Origin: an uncultured Clostridia bacterium
GTDB taxonomy: Bacteria > Bacillota > Clostridia > Lachnospirales > Anaerotignaceae
Direction: 5' to 3'
Assembly (NCBI GenBank): GCA_910583755.1
Contig: CAJTZO010000042.1
Location: forward strand, 1-20,444
DNA length: 20,444 bases
The position numbers and the translations under genes are program-made. How positions within the stretch are numbered: the stretch's first letter is position 1; each line of letters opens with the position of its first letter. Under the pieces are notes generated by a model. That model was not told the origin of the DNA and did not search any database. It saw only the letters and a program-made list of their open reading frames with translations. Of the stretch, positions 1-6,547 are shown piece after piece.

Positions 1-132
1 CCAGAGGAACCAAAAGAAGAAATTCCAGTGACTCCAGAGGAACCAAAAGAAGAAATTCCAGTGACTCCAGAGGAACCAAAAGAGGAAACTCCAGCTACTC
101 CAGAGGAACCAGAAAAAGAAACTCCAGTTATT
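1..132 (+). repeat. In-frame 33-bp tandem repeat, four copies
   Basis: Units run 1-33, 34-66, 67-99 and 100-132. The first two are identical; the third and fourth diverge by a few substitutions, mostly in the last third of the unit. Each unit encodes 11 residues, so copy-number change would keep the frame and alter only the length of the spacer. The array probably continues to the left of the window. Confidence 0.9.
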
Positions 133-483
133 CCGATACAACCAGAAGATGAAAATATTGTTATCAGCACAAAGGGCAACCTTGTAGTTAACAATGAAAT
201 TACTCTTTTTGCTAAAAACAAAATGGGTGTGGATTATACAAATACAGTATGGTCTATTGTAGATGATGGTGGTACAGGTGCTGTTTTAATGACTGAAATA
301 CCAGCAGAAGAAGTAGCAGAGTCAGTAACAACAGAACTTTCAGATGATACAGAAAAGACAGATGATGCCAAAGTTTCTGCCAAAAATGTATTCGTAGTTA
401 AAAAACCGGGTACTATTACCATCAAGGTAACAGTTGGAAATGATTCTACCAAAATCAGAACAAAAAAGATTATCATTAAGTAA
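1..483 (+). CDS. C-terminal part of a repeat-containing surface protein (5' end outside window)
   Basis: The reading frame is open from base 1 and ends at TAA 481-483, so the gene starts upstream; a GTG at 28 is just a repeat-internal valine codon. The first 44 residues are four copies of an 11-residue Pro/Glu-rich unit (PEEPKEE followed by I/T-P-V/A-T) and a decayed tail. About 115 residues follow that look like a beta-rich, Ig-like (Big-type) domain: alternating hydrophobic positions, a VWSIVDD stretch, and an ending with GTITIKV and a basic last strand. An acidic, serine/threonine-rich insertion sits in the middle of that domain. Pro/Glu repeats of this kind usually act as rigid spacers in cell-wall or secreted proteins of Firmicutes. 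No LPXTG motif or C-terminal membrane anchor is present, so any attachment must come from the missing N-terminal part. The function is not recognisable from this fragment. Confidence 0.8.
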   Translation, partial: PEEPKEEIPVTPEEPKEEIPVTPEEPKEETPATPEEPEKETPVIPIQPEDENIVISTKGNLVVNNEITLFAKNKMGVDYTNTVWSIVDDGGTGAVLMTEIPAEEVAESVTTELSDDTEKTDDAKVSAKNVFVVKKPGTITIKVTVGNDSTKIRTKKIIIK

Positions 484-487
484 AAAG

Positions 488-525
488 AAATCTGTCGGGG
501 ATTTTTCCCCGACAGATTTTTTTAA
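488..525 (+). terminator. Rho-independent terminator of the surface protein gene
   Basis: A 14-bp perfect stem (488-501 with 506-519) with a four-base loop is followed by a T run. It begins five bases after the stop codon. Confidence 0.9.
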
Positions 526-594
526 AAGAAAAAGTTTTGTTTCTTTTCTGCTAAACATTTTTTTGGTTTCTTTTCTTTAAAGAAAGTTCAGCTT

Positions 595-722
595 GTCAAA
601 AAACCTTGAGGACTAGCCTTTAAACTCCTAATTTTTTCTTGAAAGAAAGAATAAAGAACCTTAATGCAAAACTAGCATTTCGCTAAAAAGATTGATTTTA
701 TAAGGAAAAACGTTAGTTTTTC
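595..722. repeat. Modular hairpin repeat, left copy (modules A and B)
   Basis: Module A (595-628) matches the reverse complement of 16841-16874 at 31 of 34 positions and is built round an imperfect CTAG-centred palindrome. Module B (about 653-722) aligns over about 70 bases with the reverse complement of 16768-16838 and contains two further small hairpins, including GGAAAAACGTTAGTTTTTCC. Between them lies about 24 bp absent from the other copy, containing a TTTCTTGAAAGAAAG segment that recurs at 3967-3981. No open reading frame is present. Confidence 0.8.
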
Positions 723-723
723 C

Positions 724-807
724 AATAAAGTTTTTTGTCCAACTTTTTTTAAAAAAAGTTGGTGGGTGTGGGTGAAACCCACAAAAAAAGACTTTATTGA
801 TAGACTT
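724..807. repeat. Modular hairpin repeat, left copy (module C)
   Basis: The module has nested inverted repeats. The outer arms are AATAAAGT plus T run (724-736) and A run plus ACTTTATT (784-799). The inner arms are 739-750 and 751-762, a 12-bp perfect palindrome. A further small hairpin, GTGGG..CCCAC, lies inside. Positions 756-800 are an exact reverse complement of 20400-20444. The right end reads TTGATAGACTT, a variant of the TTGACAGACTGAA end seen at the other copies. Confidence 0.85.
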
Positions 808-829
808 TCCTTTCTTTGAAGAAAGAAAG

Positions 830-858
830 TTGATTTTTATTTGAAAAAAGGCTATAAT
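830..858 (+). promoter_or_regulatory. Sigma-A promoter of the helicase gene
   Basis: TTGATT (830-835), a 17-bp spacer and TATAAT (853-858). It starts about 25 bp beyond the end of the repeat and precedes an AAAGGA ribosome binding site near 869-874. Confidence 0.8.
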
Positions 859-883
859 CTTAAAAAAAGAAAGGACAACATAT

Positions 884-2086
884 ATGGAGAAAAAAAATTT
901 TGTAGATTTAGGAATCTCTACAGCGTTACAAATGGGGTTGCAAAAAATCAATATTACTGTGCCAACGGCAATTCAACAAGAAATGATACCAGCTATTTTG
1001 CAAGGAATTGATGTTATAGGGCAATCTGAAACGGGTTCTGGTAAAACTTTTGCTTATTTATTACCATTATTTCAAAAAATAGACTTAGAATTAAGAAAAA
1101 CACAAATTATTATTCTAACACCAACCCATGAATTAGCAGCACAGGTGCAAAAACAAGTGGAATTATTATCAAGTATGTCTGAAATTCCAGTAAAAAGTGC
1201 TTTGATAATTGGTAGCGCAAGCATGACAAGACAACTTGAAAAATTAAAACAAAAACCACATATTGTTGTTGGTTCTGCAGGACGTATTTTAGATTTGATA
1301 CAGCATAAAAAAATTTCGGCACATACTGTCAAAACCATTGTTCTGGATGAGGGGGATAGACTGTTAGATAGCTTGAATATAGAAGCAGTTAAAGCAGTTA
1401 TCAAAACAACGCTAAAAGATAGACAATTAGTTGTTTTATCTGCTACCATGCGACAAGATGCCATCCAAAAAGCAAAGGAAATCATGAAAATAGATGTACT
1501 TGAAATTACAAAAAAACAAACAATGATGCCATCAGAAATTTTTCATACTTATATTTTAGCAGAAAAAAGGCAAAAATTTATTGTGTTAAGAAAAATTTTA
1601 GCAGGAGAAAAACCAACAAAAGCTATTGTATTTTTAAACAATATGGAAAATATTGCGGTTATGGTGGATAAACTTTGTTATCATGGCTTAAAAGCAGATG
1701 GAATTTATGGAAAGGCTTATAAAACAGAACGACAAAATGCTTTAGAAAAATTTAGACAAGGACAAGTAAATGTTTTGGTTTCTTCTGATATTGGAGCAAG
1801 AGGCTTAGATATAGAGGGTGTGACGCATGTGATTAATATAGATATTCCAGAAGAACCAATTTATTATTTGCATAGGGCAGGCAGAACAGGACGACAGGGA
1901 GAAAAAGGAACAGTTATTTCAATCGTTACATCTTATGAAGTAAGATGGATACACAAGTATGAAAAAACATGGAAAATTTCTATTAAACAAAAAGAAATGT
2001 CTTTTGGAAAACTAGCAGAAATGACTCCAAAAAAGAAATTTGTTAAAAAATCAGAAAAAAAAGTAAAAAAATTGAATAAAAAATAA
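884..2086 (+). CDS. DEAD-box-family ATP-dependent RNA helicase (motif II reads DEGD)
   Basis: The 400-residue protein has the two RecA-like domains of a superfamily 2 RNA helicase, which uses ATP to unwind or remodel RNA in ribosome assembly or mRNA decay. Visible motifs in order: Q motif (about 28-33, TAIQQE), motif I SETGSGKT (48-55), Ia PTHELA (80-85), motif II DEGD (155-158), III SAT (186-188), IV IVFLNNM (about 248-254), V SSDIGARGLD (300-309) and VI HRAGRTGR (330-337). The tail (about 375-400) is lysine-rich and short, with no dedicated RNA-binding domain, so it resembles the minimal YfmL-like helicases more than CshA or DbpA. Motif II normally reads DEAD; the third position is glycine here, while the catalytic Asp-Glu pair and last Asp are kept, so activity is expected. 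The gene has its own promoter and appears monocistronic. Confidence 0.93.
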   Translation: MEKKNFVDLGISTALQMGLQKINITVPTAIQQEMIPAILQGIDVIGQSETGSGKTFAYLLPLFQKIDLELRKTQIIILTPTHELAAQVQKQVELLSSMSEIPVKSALIIGSASMTRQLEKLKQKPHIVVGSAGRILDLIQHKKISAHTVKTIVLDEGDRLLDSLNIEAVKAVIKTTLKDRQLVVLSATMRQDAIQKAKEIMKIDVLEITKKQTMMPSEIFHTYILAEKRQKFIVLRKILAGEKPTKAIVFLNNMENIAVMVDKLCYHGLKADGIYGKAYKTERQNALEKFRQGQVNVLVSSDIGARGLDIEGVTHVINIDIPEEPIYYLHRAGRTGRQGEKGTVISIVTSYEVRWIHKYEKTWKISIKQKEMSFGKLAEMTPKKKFVKKSEKKVKKLNKK

Positions 2087-2115
2087 TTGTTATCTCTATC
2101 AATATCATGTATACT
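2087..2115 (+). promoter_or_regulatory. Promoter of the DUF1292 gene
   Basis: TTGTTA (2087-2092), a 17-bp spacer and TATACT (2110-2115). It starts directly after the helicase stop codon, and an AAGGAGG site follows before the ATG at 2155. Confidence 0.7.
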
Positions 2116-2154
2116 AATAGAATTATGAGGTATAAAGAAAAAGGAGGATACAAA

Positions 2155-2454
2155 ATGAGTGAAAAACAATGCAGTTGTGGACATGACCATGAACATGAGG
2201 AAGAAATGGAATTAGAAACAATGACATTAACATTAGATGATGATACAGAAGTGGAATGTGGCATATTAGCTATTTTTGCAGTAGAGGGTATCAAAGGAAA
2301 AGAATTTATTGCTTTACTCCCATTAGAAGGGGAAGAAGTTTATCTTTATGAATACAAAGAAGACGAAGAAGGTATTGTATTAGATGTGATTGAAGATGAT
2401 AAAGACTTTGAAAGTGTTTCCAATGCCTTTTATAGTTTATATGAAGAAGAATAA
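2155..2454 (+). CDS. DUF1292 family protein with N-terminal Cys/His cluster
   Basis: The ATG at 2155 is chosen because AAGGAGG lies about eight bases upstream; an earlier in-frame ATG at 2107 lies upstream of the -10 box and cannot be used. The protein has 99 residues and is very acidic. It opens with a short Cys/His-rich stretch (CSCGHDHEHEEE) that could bind a metal ion. The rest fits the DUF1292 pattern: a beta-rich core around residues 20-65 (LTLDDDTEVECGILAIFAVEG, then a segment like FIALLPLEGEEVYLYEYKED) and an acidic end containing DDKDFESVSNAFYSL. The family is widespread in Firmicutes (YrzB in Bacillus subtilis) and has no firmly known biochemical role. The next gene starts 78 bp downstream on the same strand and may be cotranscribed. 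Confidence 0.8.
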   Translation: MSEKQCSCGHDHEHEEEMELETMTLTLDDDTEVECGILAIFAVEGIKGKEFIALLPLEGEEVYLYEYKEDEEGIVLDVIEDDKDFESVSNAFYSLYEEE

Positions 2455-2459
2455 AAAAA

Positions 2460-2513
2460 GACAGAAGATGCTGGATTTCTTTTGGTAGGACATCCAGTAA
2501 TTTTTGCTGTCTC
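2460..2513 (+). other. Possible hairpin between the DUF1292 and GDPD genes
   Basis: AGACAG (2460-2465) can pair with CTGTCT (2508-2513), and CTGGAT (2471-2476) with ATCCAG (2492-2497). The internal loop is asymmetric and no T run follows on the plus strand, so it is not a convincing terminator. It may be an mRNA structure between two cotranscribed genes. Confidence 0.3.
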
Positions 2514-2532
2514 AAAATAACGAGGTGAAAAC

Positions 2533-3792
2533 ATGAAATTAAAACAAATTACCGCAACTTTGCTTGCAGCAATATTTTTATGTACACCTGTCAAAGCAGA
2601 ACAAAATAAAAAATGGTATGAGGAAAACAGATTGGTTGCCCATGCCTTAGGAGCAATCGAAGATAAAAAAGAAACAAATTCAAAAGAGGCTTTTATTCAC
2701 TCTTGGGGCGATGGCTACAAAGTAATGGAAGCTGATTTTTCATTGACAAGCGATGGCACTTTAGTAGTAAGACACGATTTTGACCAAGATTCCTATTATA
2801 ATTTAGAGCAAATCGTAAATGGTTCCACAGAAATGAATGTCAACCGTTTTAGCAATGAAAAAATCAATTTTCGTTATACACCTTTGACAGCAGCACAGCT
2901 TTTAGACTTAATGTCAGAATATCAAGATGTTTATTTAATTACAGACACAAAATATACAGATACAGAAAGAGTACAGCAACAATTTAATGCTATGGTAAAT
3001 ACTGCAAAAGCAATGGGAAAGCAGGAAGTATTAGATAGGATGGTTGTACAGATTTATCATCCAGAAATGTTGAACACTATAAAGCAAATTTATCCTTTTG
3101 AAAACTGGATATATACTTTATATCAAACTCCAAATCCAAATTATGATGAAATTGCGGCATTTTGTGTGCAAAATAAAGTAGATGTTGTTACAATTAATTA
3201 TGAGGTAGTAACAAAAGAAAATGTACAGAAATTAGCTTCTAATGGAATTAAGGTTTATGCTCATACTGTCAATCGAGTTCTAGATTTTAAATTATTATTA
3301 GATGCTGGGTGTTATGGTATTTACACAGATTACATAAAACCTTATGATTTAGATTTAGTCAATATGAAAAAAGCGCCTTTTTGGGCAGGAAGAATTATGC
3401 TAAATCAGCAAAAAGATTTTACAATTAATTTTAATACTATTTTAGGAAAAGATTATATTAAATTAAGAGATTTCGCTAAAATTGTTTCTAATACAAATGA
3501 ACAGTTTGAAATAAAATATAACAGTGAAACAAACACAGTACAAATTATAAAGGGTGGTACCTATACTTCTGTTGGAAATGAAATGCTTTTAGATAATAGT
3601 CAGAAATATATTACAAAAAAAAGCAATTATCATATTACGTTGGATGGTGTAGCAGTAGAGTTATCCTGTTATACCATAGATGGGGATTTATATGTAGATA
3701 TTGTGAAATTTGCGGAACTTTTAGGAATGAGTGCAGAAAAAAAACAAGATGGAAAAGGATATATTATGACAACAATGGCATTGACAGAATAA
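2533..3792 (+). CDS. Secreted glycerophosphodiester phosphodiesterase-like protein with copper amine oxidase-type N-domain
   Basis: The 419-residue protein begins with a signal peptide (MKLKQ, hydrophobic core at about 6-18, cleavage likely after VKA at 20-22). The catalytic-type domain (about 32-280) follows the GDPD pattern: His37 in VAHALG, Glu47 in KKETNSKEAF, EADFSLTSDG with Glu66 and Asp68, and HD at 81-82. GDPD enzymes cleave glycerophosphodiesters to glycerol-3-phosphate and an alcohol, here probably outside the membrane. The usual HRG is HAL and PENT is KETN, so substrate and activity are less certain than the fold. The last roughly 130 residues resemble the beta-rich copper amine oxidase N-terminal domain common in clostridial surface proteins, with typical IKLRDFAKIV and LYVDIVKFAELLGM segments. 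GAGGTG at 2522 supports the start. The 3' end of the gene carries the -35 box of the next operon. Confidence 0.82.
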   Translation: MKLKQITATLLAAIFLCTPVKAEQNKKWYEENRLVAHALGAIEDKKETNSKEAFIHSWGDGYKVMEADFSLTSDGTLVVRHDFDQDSYYNLEQIVNGSTEMNVNRFSNEKINFRYTPLTAAQLLDLMSEYQDVYLITDTKYTDTERVQQQFNAMVNTAKAMGKQEVLDRMVVQIYHPEMLNTIKQIYPFENWIYTLYQTPNPNYDEIAAFCVQNKVDVVTINYEVVTKENVQKLASNGIKVYAHTVNRVLDFKLLLDAGCYGIYTDYIKPYDLDLVNMKKAPFWAGRIMLNQQKDFTINFNTILGKDYIKLRDFAKIVSNTNEQFEIKYNSETNTVQIIKGGTYTSVGNEMLLDNSQKYITKKSNYHITLDGVAVELSCYTIDGDLYVDIVKFAELLGMSAEKKQDGKGYIMTTMALTE

Positions 3793-3809
3793 AAAAAGAA
3801 GATTATAAT
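3781..3809 (+). promoter_or_regulatory. Perfect consensus sigma-A promoter of the thiW-thiD operon
   Basis: TTGACA (3781-3786), a 17-bp spacer and TATAAT (3804-3809). All twelve hexamer bases match consensus, and the -35 box lies inside the last codons of the upstream gene. Transcription should start near 3816, just at the riboswitch. Confidence 0.88.
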
Positions 3810-3815
3810 AAAGAA

Positions 3816-3915
3816 AATGTTGCTAGGGGTGCCAACATAGTGTTGGCTGAGAACAAAAGCGTAGTTTTGTACCCTTAAACCTGAACTAGGTAATGCTAGC
3901 GTAGGGAAGCGGTTT
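3816..3915 (+). ncRNA. TPP (THI-box) riboswitch
   Basis: The conserved landmarks of the thiamine pyrophosphate aptamer are present in order: CTAGGGGTGCC (near 3823-3833), GGCTGAGA (3845-3852), ACCCTTAAACCTGAACTAGG (3871-3890), TAATGCTAGCGTAGGGAAG (3891-3909). A terminator follows directly. Thiamine pyrophosphate binding is expected to favour termination, lowering expression of the salvage genes thiW and thiD when the cofactor is plentiful. Confidence 0.95.
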
Positions 3916-3922
3916 AGTGCAC

Positions 3923-3954
3923 AAAGCATAGCAAATAATTGCTATGCTTTTTTT
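3923..3954 (+). terminator. Riboswitch-controlled terminator
   Basis: An 11-bp stem (3924-3934 with 3939-3949), loop ATAA and T run of eight. It lies 8-10 bases after the aptamer, as in transcription-attenuating riboswitches. Confidence 0.88.
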
Positions 3955-4152
3955 GTTTTACGACGCTTTCTTGAAAGAAAGTTTAGCAAAGAACTTTACT
4001 TATGTTTGACAGAAAATAAACGGGACTCTAAGCGGAACATAAATGATAGGTAATCAAAAAAAATTCAGGTTTTGTTCTCTCATAACCGAAGCAAAGTGTA
4101 AACCAAAGCCTCAAGGTTTTAAAATTTTTAATAAATAAAGGAGATGAAGTGT
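3955..4152 (+). other. Long leader between riboswitch terminator and thiW
   Basis: About 200 bases without a gene. The left part (3967-3999) carries a fragment of the dispersed repeat (TTTCTTGAAAGAAAG and AAAGAACTTTAC); CTCAAGGTTTT near 4109 and TTGACAGA near 4006 echo other pieces of the same family. A small GGTT..AACC hairpin is possible in 4072-4108. No second promoter with a good -10 box was found, so thiW expression appears to depend on readthrough of the riboswitch terminator. Confidence 0.5.
3967..3999. repeat. Fragment of the dispersed hairpin repeat
   Basis: TTTCTTGAAAGAAAG (3967-3981) and AAAGAACTTTAC (3988-3999) correspond, in the same order and orientation, to 635-649 and 653-664 of the left copy. 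Confidence 0.55.
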
Positions 4153-4647
4153 ATGAAAACAAAAAAATTAACAGTATCAGCATTACTTATTGCAATCGGC
4201 ACTTTAGCAGGACAGCTCATCTATATCCCCATAGGTGCGTCAAAATGCTTTCCTGTGCAGCACACAATCAATGTGCTTTCTGCTGTATTGCTAGGTCCTT
4301 ATTATGGTATCGTAAACGCCTTTTGTATTTCTCTTTTGAGAAATTTTATGGGGACAGGCTCTCTCATGGCGTTTCCAGGCAGTATGGTAGGGGCATTATT
4401 GGCAGGGCAAATGTATCGCTTGACCAAAAATAATTATATTACAGCAGCAGGTGAAGTATTTGGCACTGGGATATTAGGCGGATTTTTAGCAGTACCCATT
4501 GCGACTTTTTTGATGGGAAATGCAGTAGGCGCTTTTGCTTATGTTATACCATTTTTGATAAGTAGCATAGGAGGCAGTATGATAGCAGTGTTCATGTTAC
4601 AGTCAAAAGTATTTGTAAAAACAGCAAAAAAGATAGTAGAAGAATAA
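4153..4647 (+). CDS. thiW: ThiW, substrate-binding membrane component (ECF S component) for a thiamine precursor
   Basis: The ATG at 4153 is chosen because AAAGGAG (4138-4143) sits about nine bases upstream; an ATG at 4144 overlaps that site. The 164-residue protein is almost wholly hydrophobic, with about five membrane segments, and opens with the S-component-like start KKLTVSALLIAIGTLAGQL. The sequence PIGASKCFPVQHTINVLSAVLLGP and the later RNFMGTGSLMAFPGSMVGALLAG fit ThiW. This family is predicted to import the thiazole moiety of thiamine through a shared energy-coupling module, which is not in this window. Location behind a TPP riboswitch and 11 bp before thiD supports the assignment. The exact substrate is inferred from family context. 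Confidence 0.9.
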   Translation: MKTKKLTVSALLIAIGTLAGQLIYIPIGASKCFPVQHTINVLSAVLLGPYYGIVNAFCISLLRNFMGTGSLMAFPGSMVGALLAGQMYRLTKNNYITAAGEVFGTGILGGFLAVPIATFLMGNAVGAFAYVIPFLISSIGGSMIAVFMLQSKVFVKTAKKIVEE

Positions 4648-4658
4648 GGAGGGATAGC

Positions 4659-5462
4659 ATGAAACATGTTTTAACAATTGCTGGAAGTGATACTTGTGGT
4701 GGTGCAGGAATACAAGCAGATATTAAAACGTTTTCTGCACTAGGTACTTATGGCATGAGTGTAATTACAGCAGTTACTGTACAAAATACGCAAGGAGTTT
4801 TTGGTTGTCAAGATATGACACCAGAAATTGTTAAAGGGCAAATAGATGCTATTTTTACAGATATTGAAGTAAGTGCAGTAAAAGTAGGAATGATTTCCCA
4901 GATTGAAACAATAAAAGCAATTTCACAAAAATTAAGGCAGTATCATGCAAAAAATATAGTGTTAGACCCTGTTATGATTTCGAAAAGTGGCTTTGATTTA
5001 ATGCAAAAAGATGCAAAAGAAACTTTGATAAAAGAATTGATTCCACTTGCTTTTGTAGTAACACCAAATTTACCAGAAGCAGAAGCTATTACTGGTCTTT
5101 CCATTCAAAATTTAGAGGATATGAAACAAGCAGCAAAAATAATATATCATATGGGTGCAAAAAATGTTTTGGTAAAAGGTGGGCATTTAGAAGGTGACGC
5201 AACAGATATATTGTTTAATGGGAAACATTATGTTTCTTTAAAAGGGGAAAGAATCCAAACAAAAAATACACATGGTACAGGCTGTACCTTATCTTCTGCG
5301 ATTGCAGCAAACCTAGCAAGGGGAGAAACAGTGGAACAAGCAGTAAAAAATGCCAAAGAATATATCCTAGTGGCAATTAAACATTCTCTTGATATTGGAA
5401 AGGGAGTTGGTCCAACAAACCACTTTTATACATTGTATCAAAAGGCAGGCTTTTTTTCTTAA
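4659..5462 (+). CDS. thiD: Hydroxymethylpyrimidine / phosphomethylpyrimidine kinase
   Basis: The 267-residue cytoplasmic kinase phosphorylates 4-amino-5-hydroxymethyl-2-methylpyrimidine and its monophosphate, giving the pyrophosphate used to build thiamine phosphate. Signatures: the N-terminal substrate loop GSDTCGGAGIQADIKTF (9-25), VTPNLPEAEAITGL near the middle, and the ATP/anion-hole segment NTHGTGCTLSSAIAANLA near residues 205-222, typical of the ribokinase superfamily. AAGGAGG lies before the ATG and thiW ends 11 bp upstream, so the two genes form one riboswitch-controlled unit. No thiM, thiE or thiC is nearby, so the pathway must be completed elsewhere in the genome. Confidence 0.95.
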   Translation: MKHVLTIAGSDTCGGAGIQADIKTFSALGTYGMSVITAVTVQNTQGVFGCQDMTPEIVKGQIDAIFTDIEVSAVKVGMISQIETIKAISQKLRQYHAKNIVLDPVMISKSGFDLMQKDAKETLIKELIPLAFVVTPNLPEAEAITGLSIQNLEDMKQAAKIIYHMGAKNVLVKGGHLEGDATDILFNGKHYVSLKGERIQTKNTHGTGCTLSSAIAANLARGETVEQAVKNAKEYILVAIKHSLDIGKGVGPTNHFYTLYQKAGFFS

Positions 5463-5527
5463 AAGGAAGTCAAAAAAGTGTAACTTAATTTTTAGAAAAA
5501 GAAATGAGTAAAAGAAGGTAGTTTTCA

Positions 5528-5572
5528 ATATTTTTTGCTAGGAAAACAATATTTTCCTAGCAAAAAATATAA
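5528..5572. terminator. Bidirectional terminator between thiD and the MBL hydrolase gene
   Basis: A 19-bp perfect stem (5528-5546 with 5552-5570) with a five-base loop. T and A runs in its arms allow it to stop transcripts from both sides of this convergent gene pair. Confidence 0.85.
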
Positions 5573-5574
5573 AG

Positions 5575-6456
5575 TTAAAGGCTTATTTTTTGAAACAAAA
5601 AACGATTTTCTATAATTTCTGTTGTCAATTTTTTTTCATCTAACAAATAAGAAAGGTAAGAACGTATAGTACTACCCACCAAAACATATTGACTAGCATC
5701 CATAACTAGCTGGTAGTGGTCAAACACTTTTTTTAGCAATTCTTCAGCAGTAGAAGGTGTTTGACAAAAATCTAAAAGCACATCTATCACTTCAAACACT
5801 TTTTTTCGGTTGATATCAGCAAGTGCAGCAATATTTTCTGTTGCTTCTGTGTGAGCAGGAATATATAATTTTCCTTTTAATGTACTGATAAAATCAAGGG
5901 TTTCTAAATATTTTCTAACATCATAAATAAAAGAAATATGATATTTGTTTAAAATCACTTCACTAGAAACACAATCTGCTAAAAAATAAACATTATCTGG
6001 TGTCTTAAAACCAATCATATCCCAAAAATGGCCAGGTAGGGAAATAACTTCAAAACCTTCAGGTAATGTGGCATCAGCAATGTTTTTTGTTTCGCTTTCC
6101 TGTGCCATCAGAAATTTATGCCGTAATGCTGCAAAAGGATAACCACCATAAAGAAAAGAAGGTTCTAATATTGTATGCTCTATAACTGTATTTTCCATAG
6201 GGGTAGAATAAATGGGACAGTTAAAACGTTTTTGTAAAAACTGATTACCTCCAATATGGTCAGCATTAGAATGAGTGTTGAATATGGCTTTTAAATTCCA
6301 ATTTTTTTGTTCTAATATTTTTTTGATTTTTCTACCAGCTTCTTTATCATTACCACTATCAATGACATAAACACCATCTGTATCTTCATAAATTCCTATT
6401 TTTGCAGGACATTCAATATAATAGGTATGTTCTGCTACTTGAATTAATTCGTACAA
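5575..6456 (-). CDS. MBL-fold (metallo-beta-lactamase superfamily) metallo-hydrolase
   Basis: A TTG start at 6456 is preferred: AGGAG lies nine bases upstream of it, while the ATG at 6465 directly abuts that site. This gives 293 residues. The MBL fold metal-binding pattern is visible: THSNADH (about residues 61-67), His in LPGHFWDMIGF, Asp in FLADCV and His in PAHTEA. The first motif is HxNxDH instead of the usual HxHxDH, so one metal site has Asn in place of His. The last roughly 80 residues look helical and may form a small winged-helix-like or dimerisation region. The substrate cannot be named; candidates include thioesters, lactones or other esters. The gene is downstream of fba on the same strand, separated by a strong terminator, so it probably has its own weak promoter around 6470-6500. 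Confidence 0.82.
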   Translation of the reverse strand: MYELIQVAEHTYYIECPAKIGIYEDTDGVYVIDSGNDKEAGRKIKKILEQKNWNLKAIFNTHSNADHIGGNQFLQKRFNCPIYSTPMENTVIEHTILEPSFLYGGYPFAALRHKFLMAQESETKNIADATLPEGFEVISLPGHFWDMIGFKTPDNVYFLADCVSSEVILNKYHISFIYDVRKYLETLDFISTLKGKLYIPAHTEATENIAALADINRKKVFEVIDVLLDFCQTPSTAEELLKKVFDHYQLVMDASQYVLVGSTIRSYLSYLLDEKKLTTEIIENRFLFQKISL

Positions 6457-6507
6457 AAATATCATCTCCTGAAATTAGTTTACTTTTATGGATTGTTTAT
6501 AGTTATA

Positions 6508-6543
6508 AAAAAACCCCATAAAAAATTTTTTATGGGGTTTTGG
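6508..6543. terminator. Terminator downstream of fba
   Basis: A perfectly palindromic stretch (6510-6541) with a CCCC/GGGG core flanked by A and T runs. It lies seven bases past the fba stop on the minus strand and gives a T run on that strand. Confidence 0.85.
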
Positions 6544-6547
6544 GGGA

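Noticed and set aside
1..132. Tandem repeats as a CRISPR array
   Set aside because: Units are directly adjacent with no spacers and are in frame within an open protein-coding sequence.
756..776. G-rich run (GGTGGGTGTGGGTG) as a G-quadruplex
   Set aside because: Only three runs of two or more G are present; the inverted-repeat structure explains the stretch better.
2460..2513. Riboswitch before the GDPD gene
   Set aside because: The hairpin is short and irregular and no known aptamer motif is visible.
4149..4433. A 94-residue plus-strand frame within thiW
   Set aside because: It is a shifted reading of thiW with no conserved pattern.
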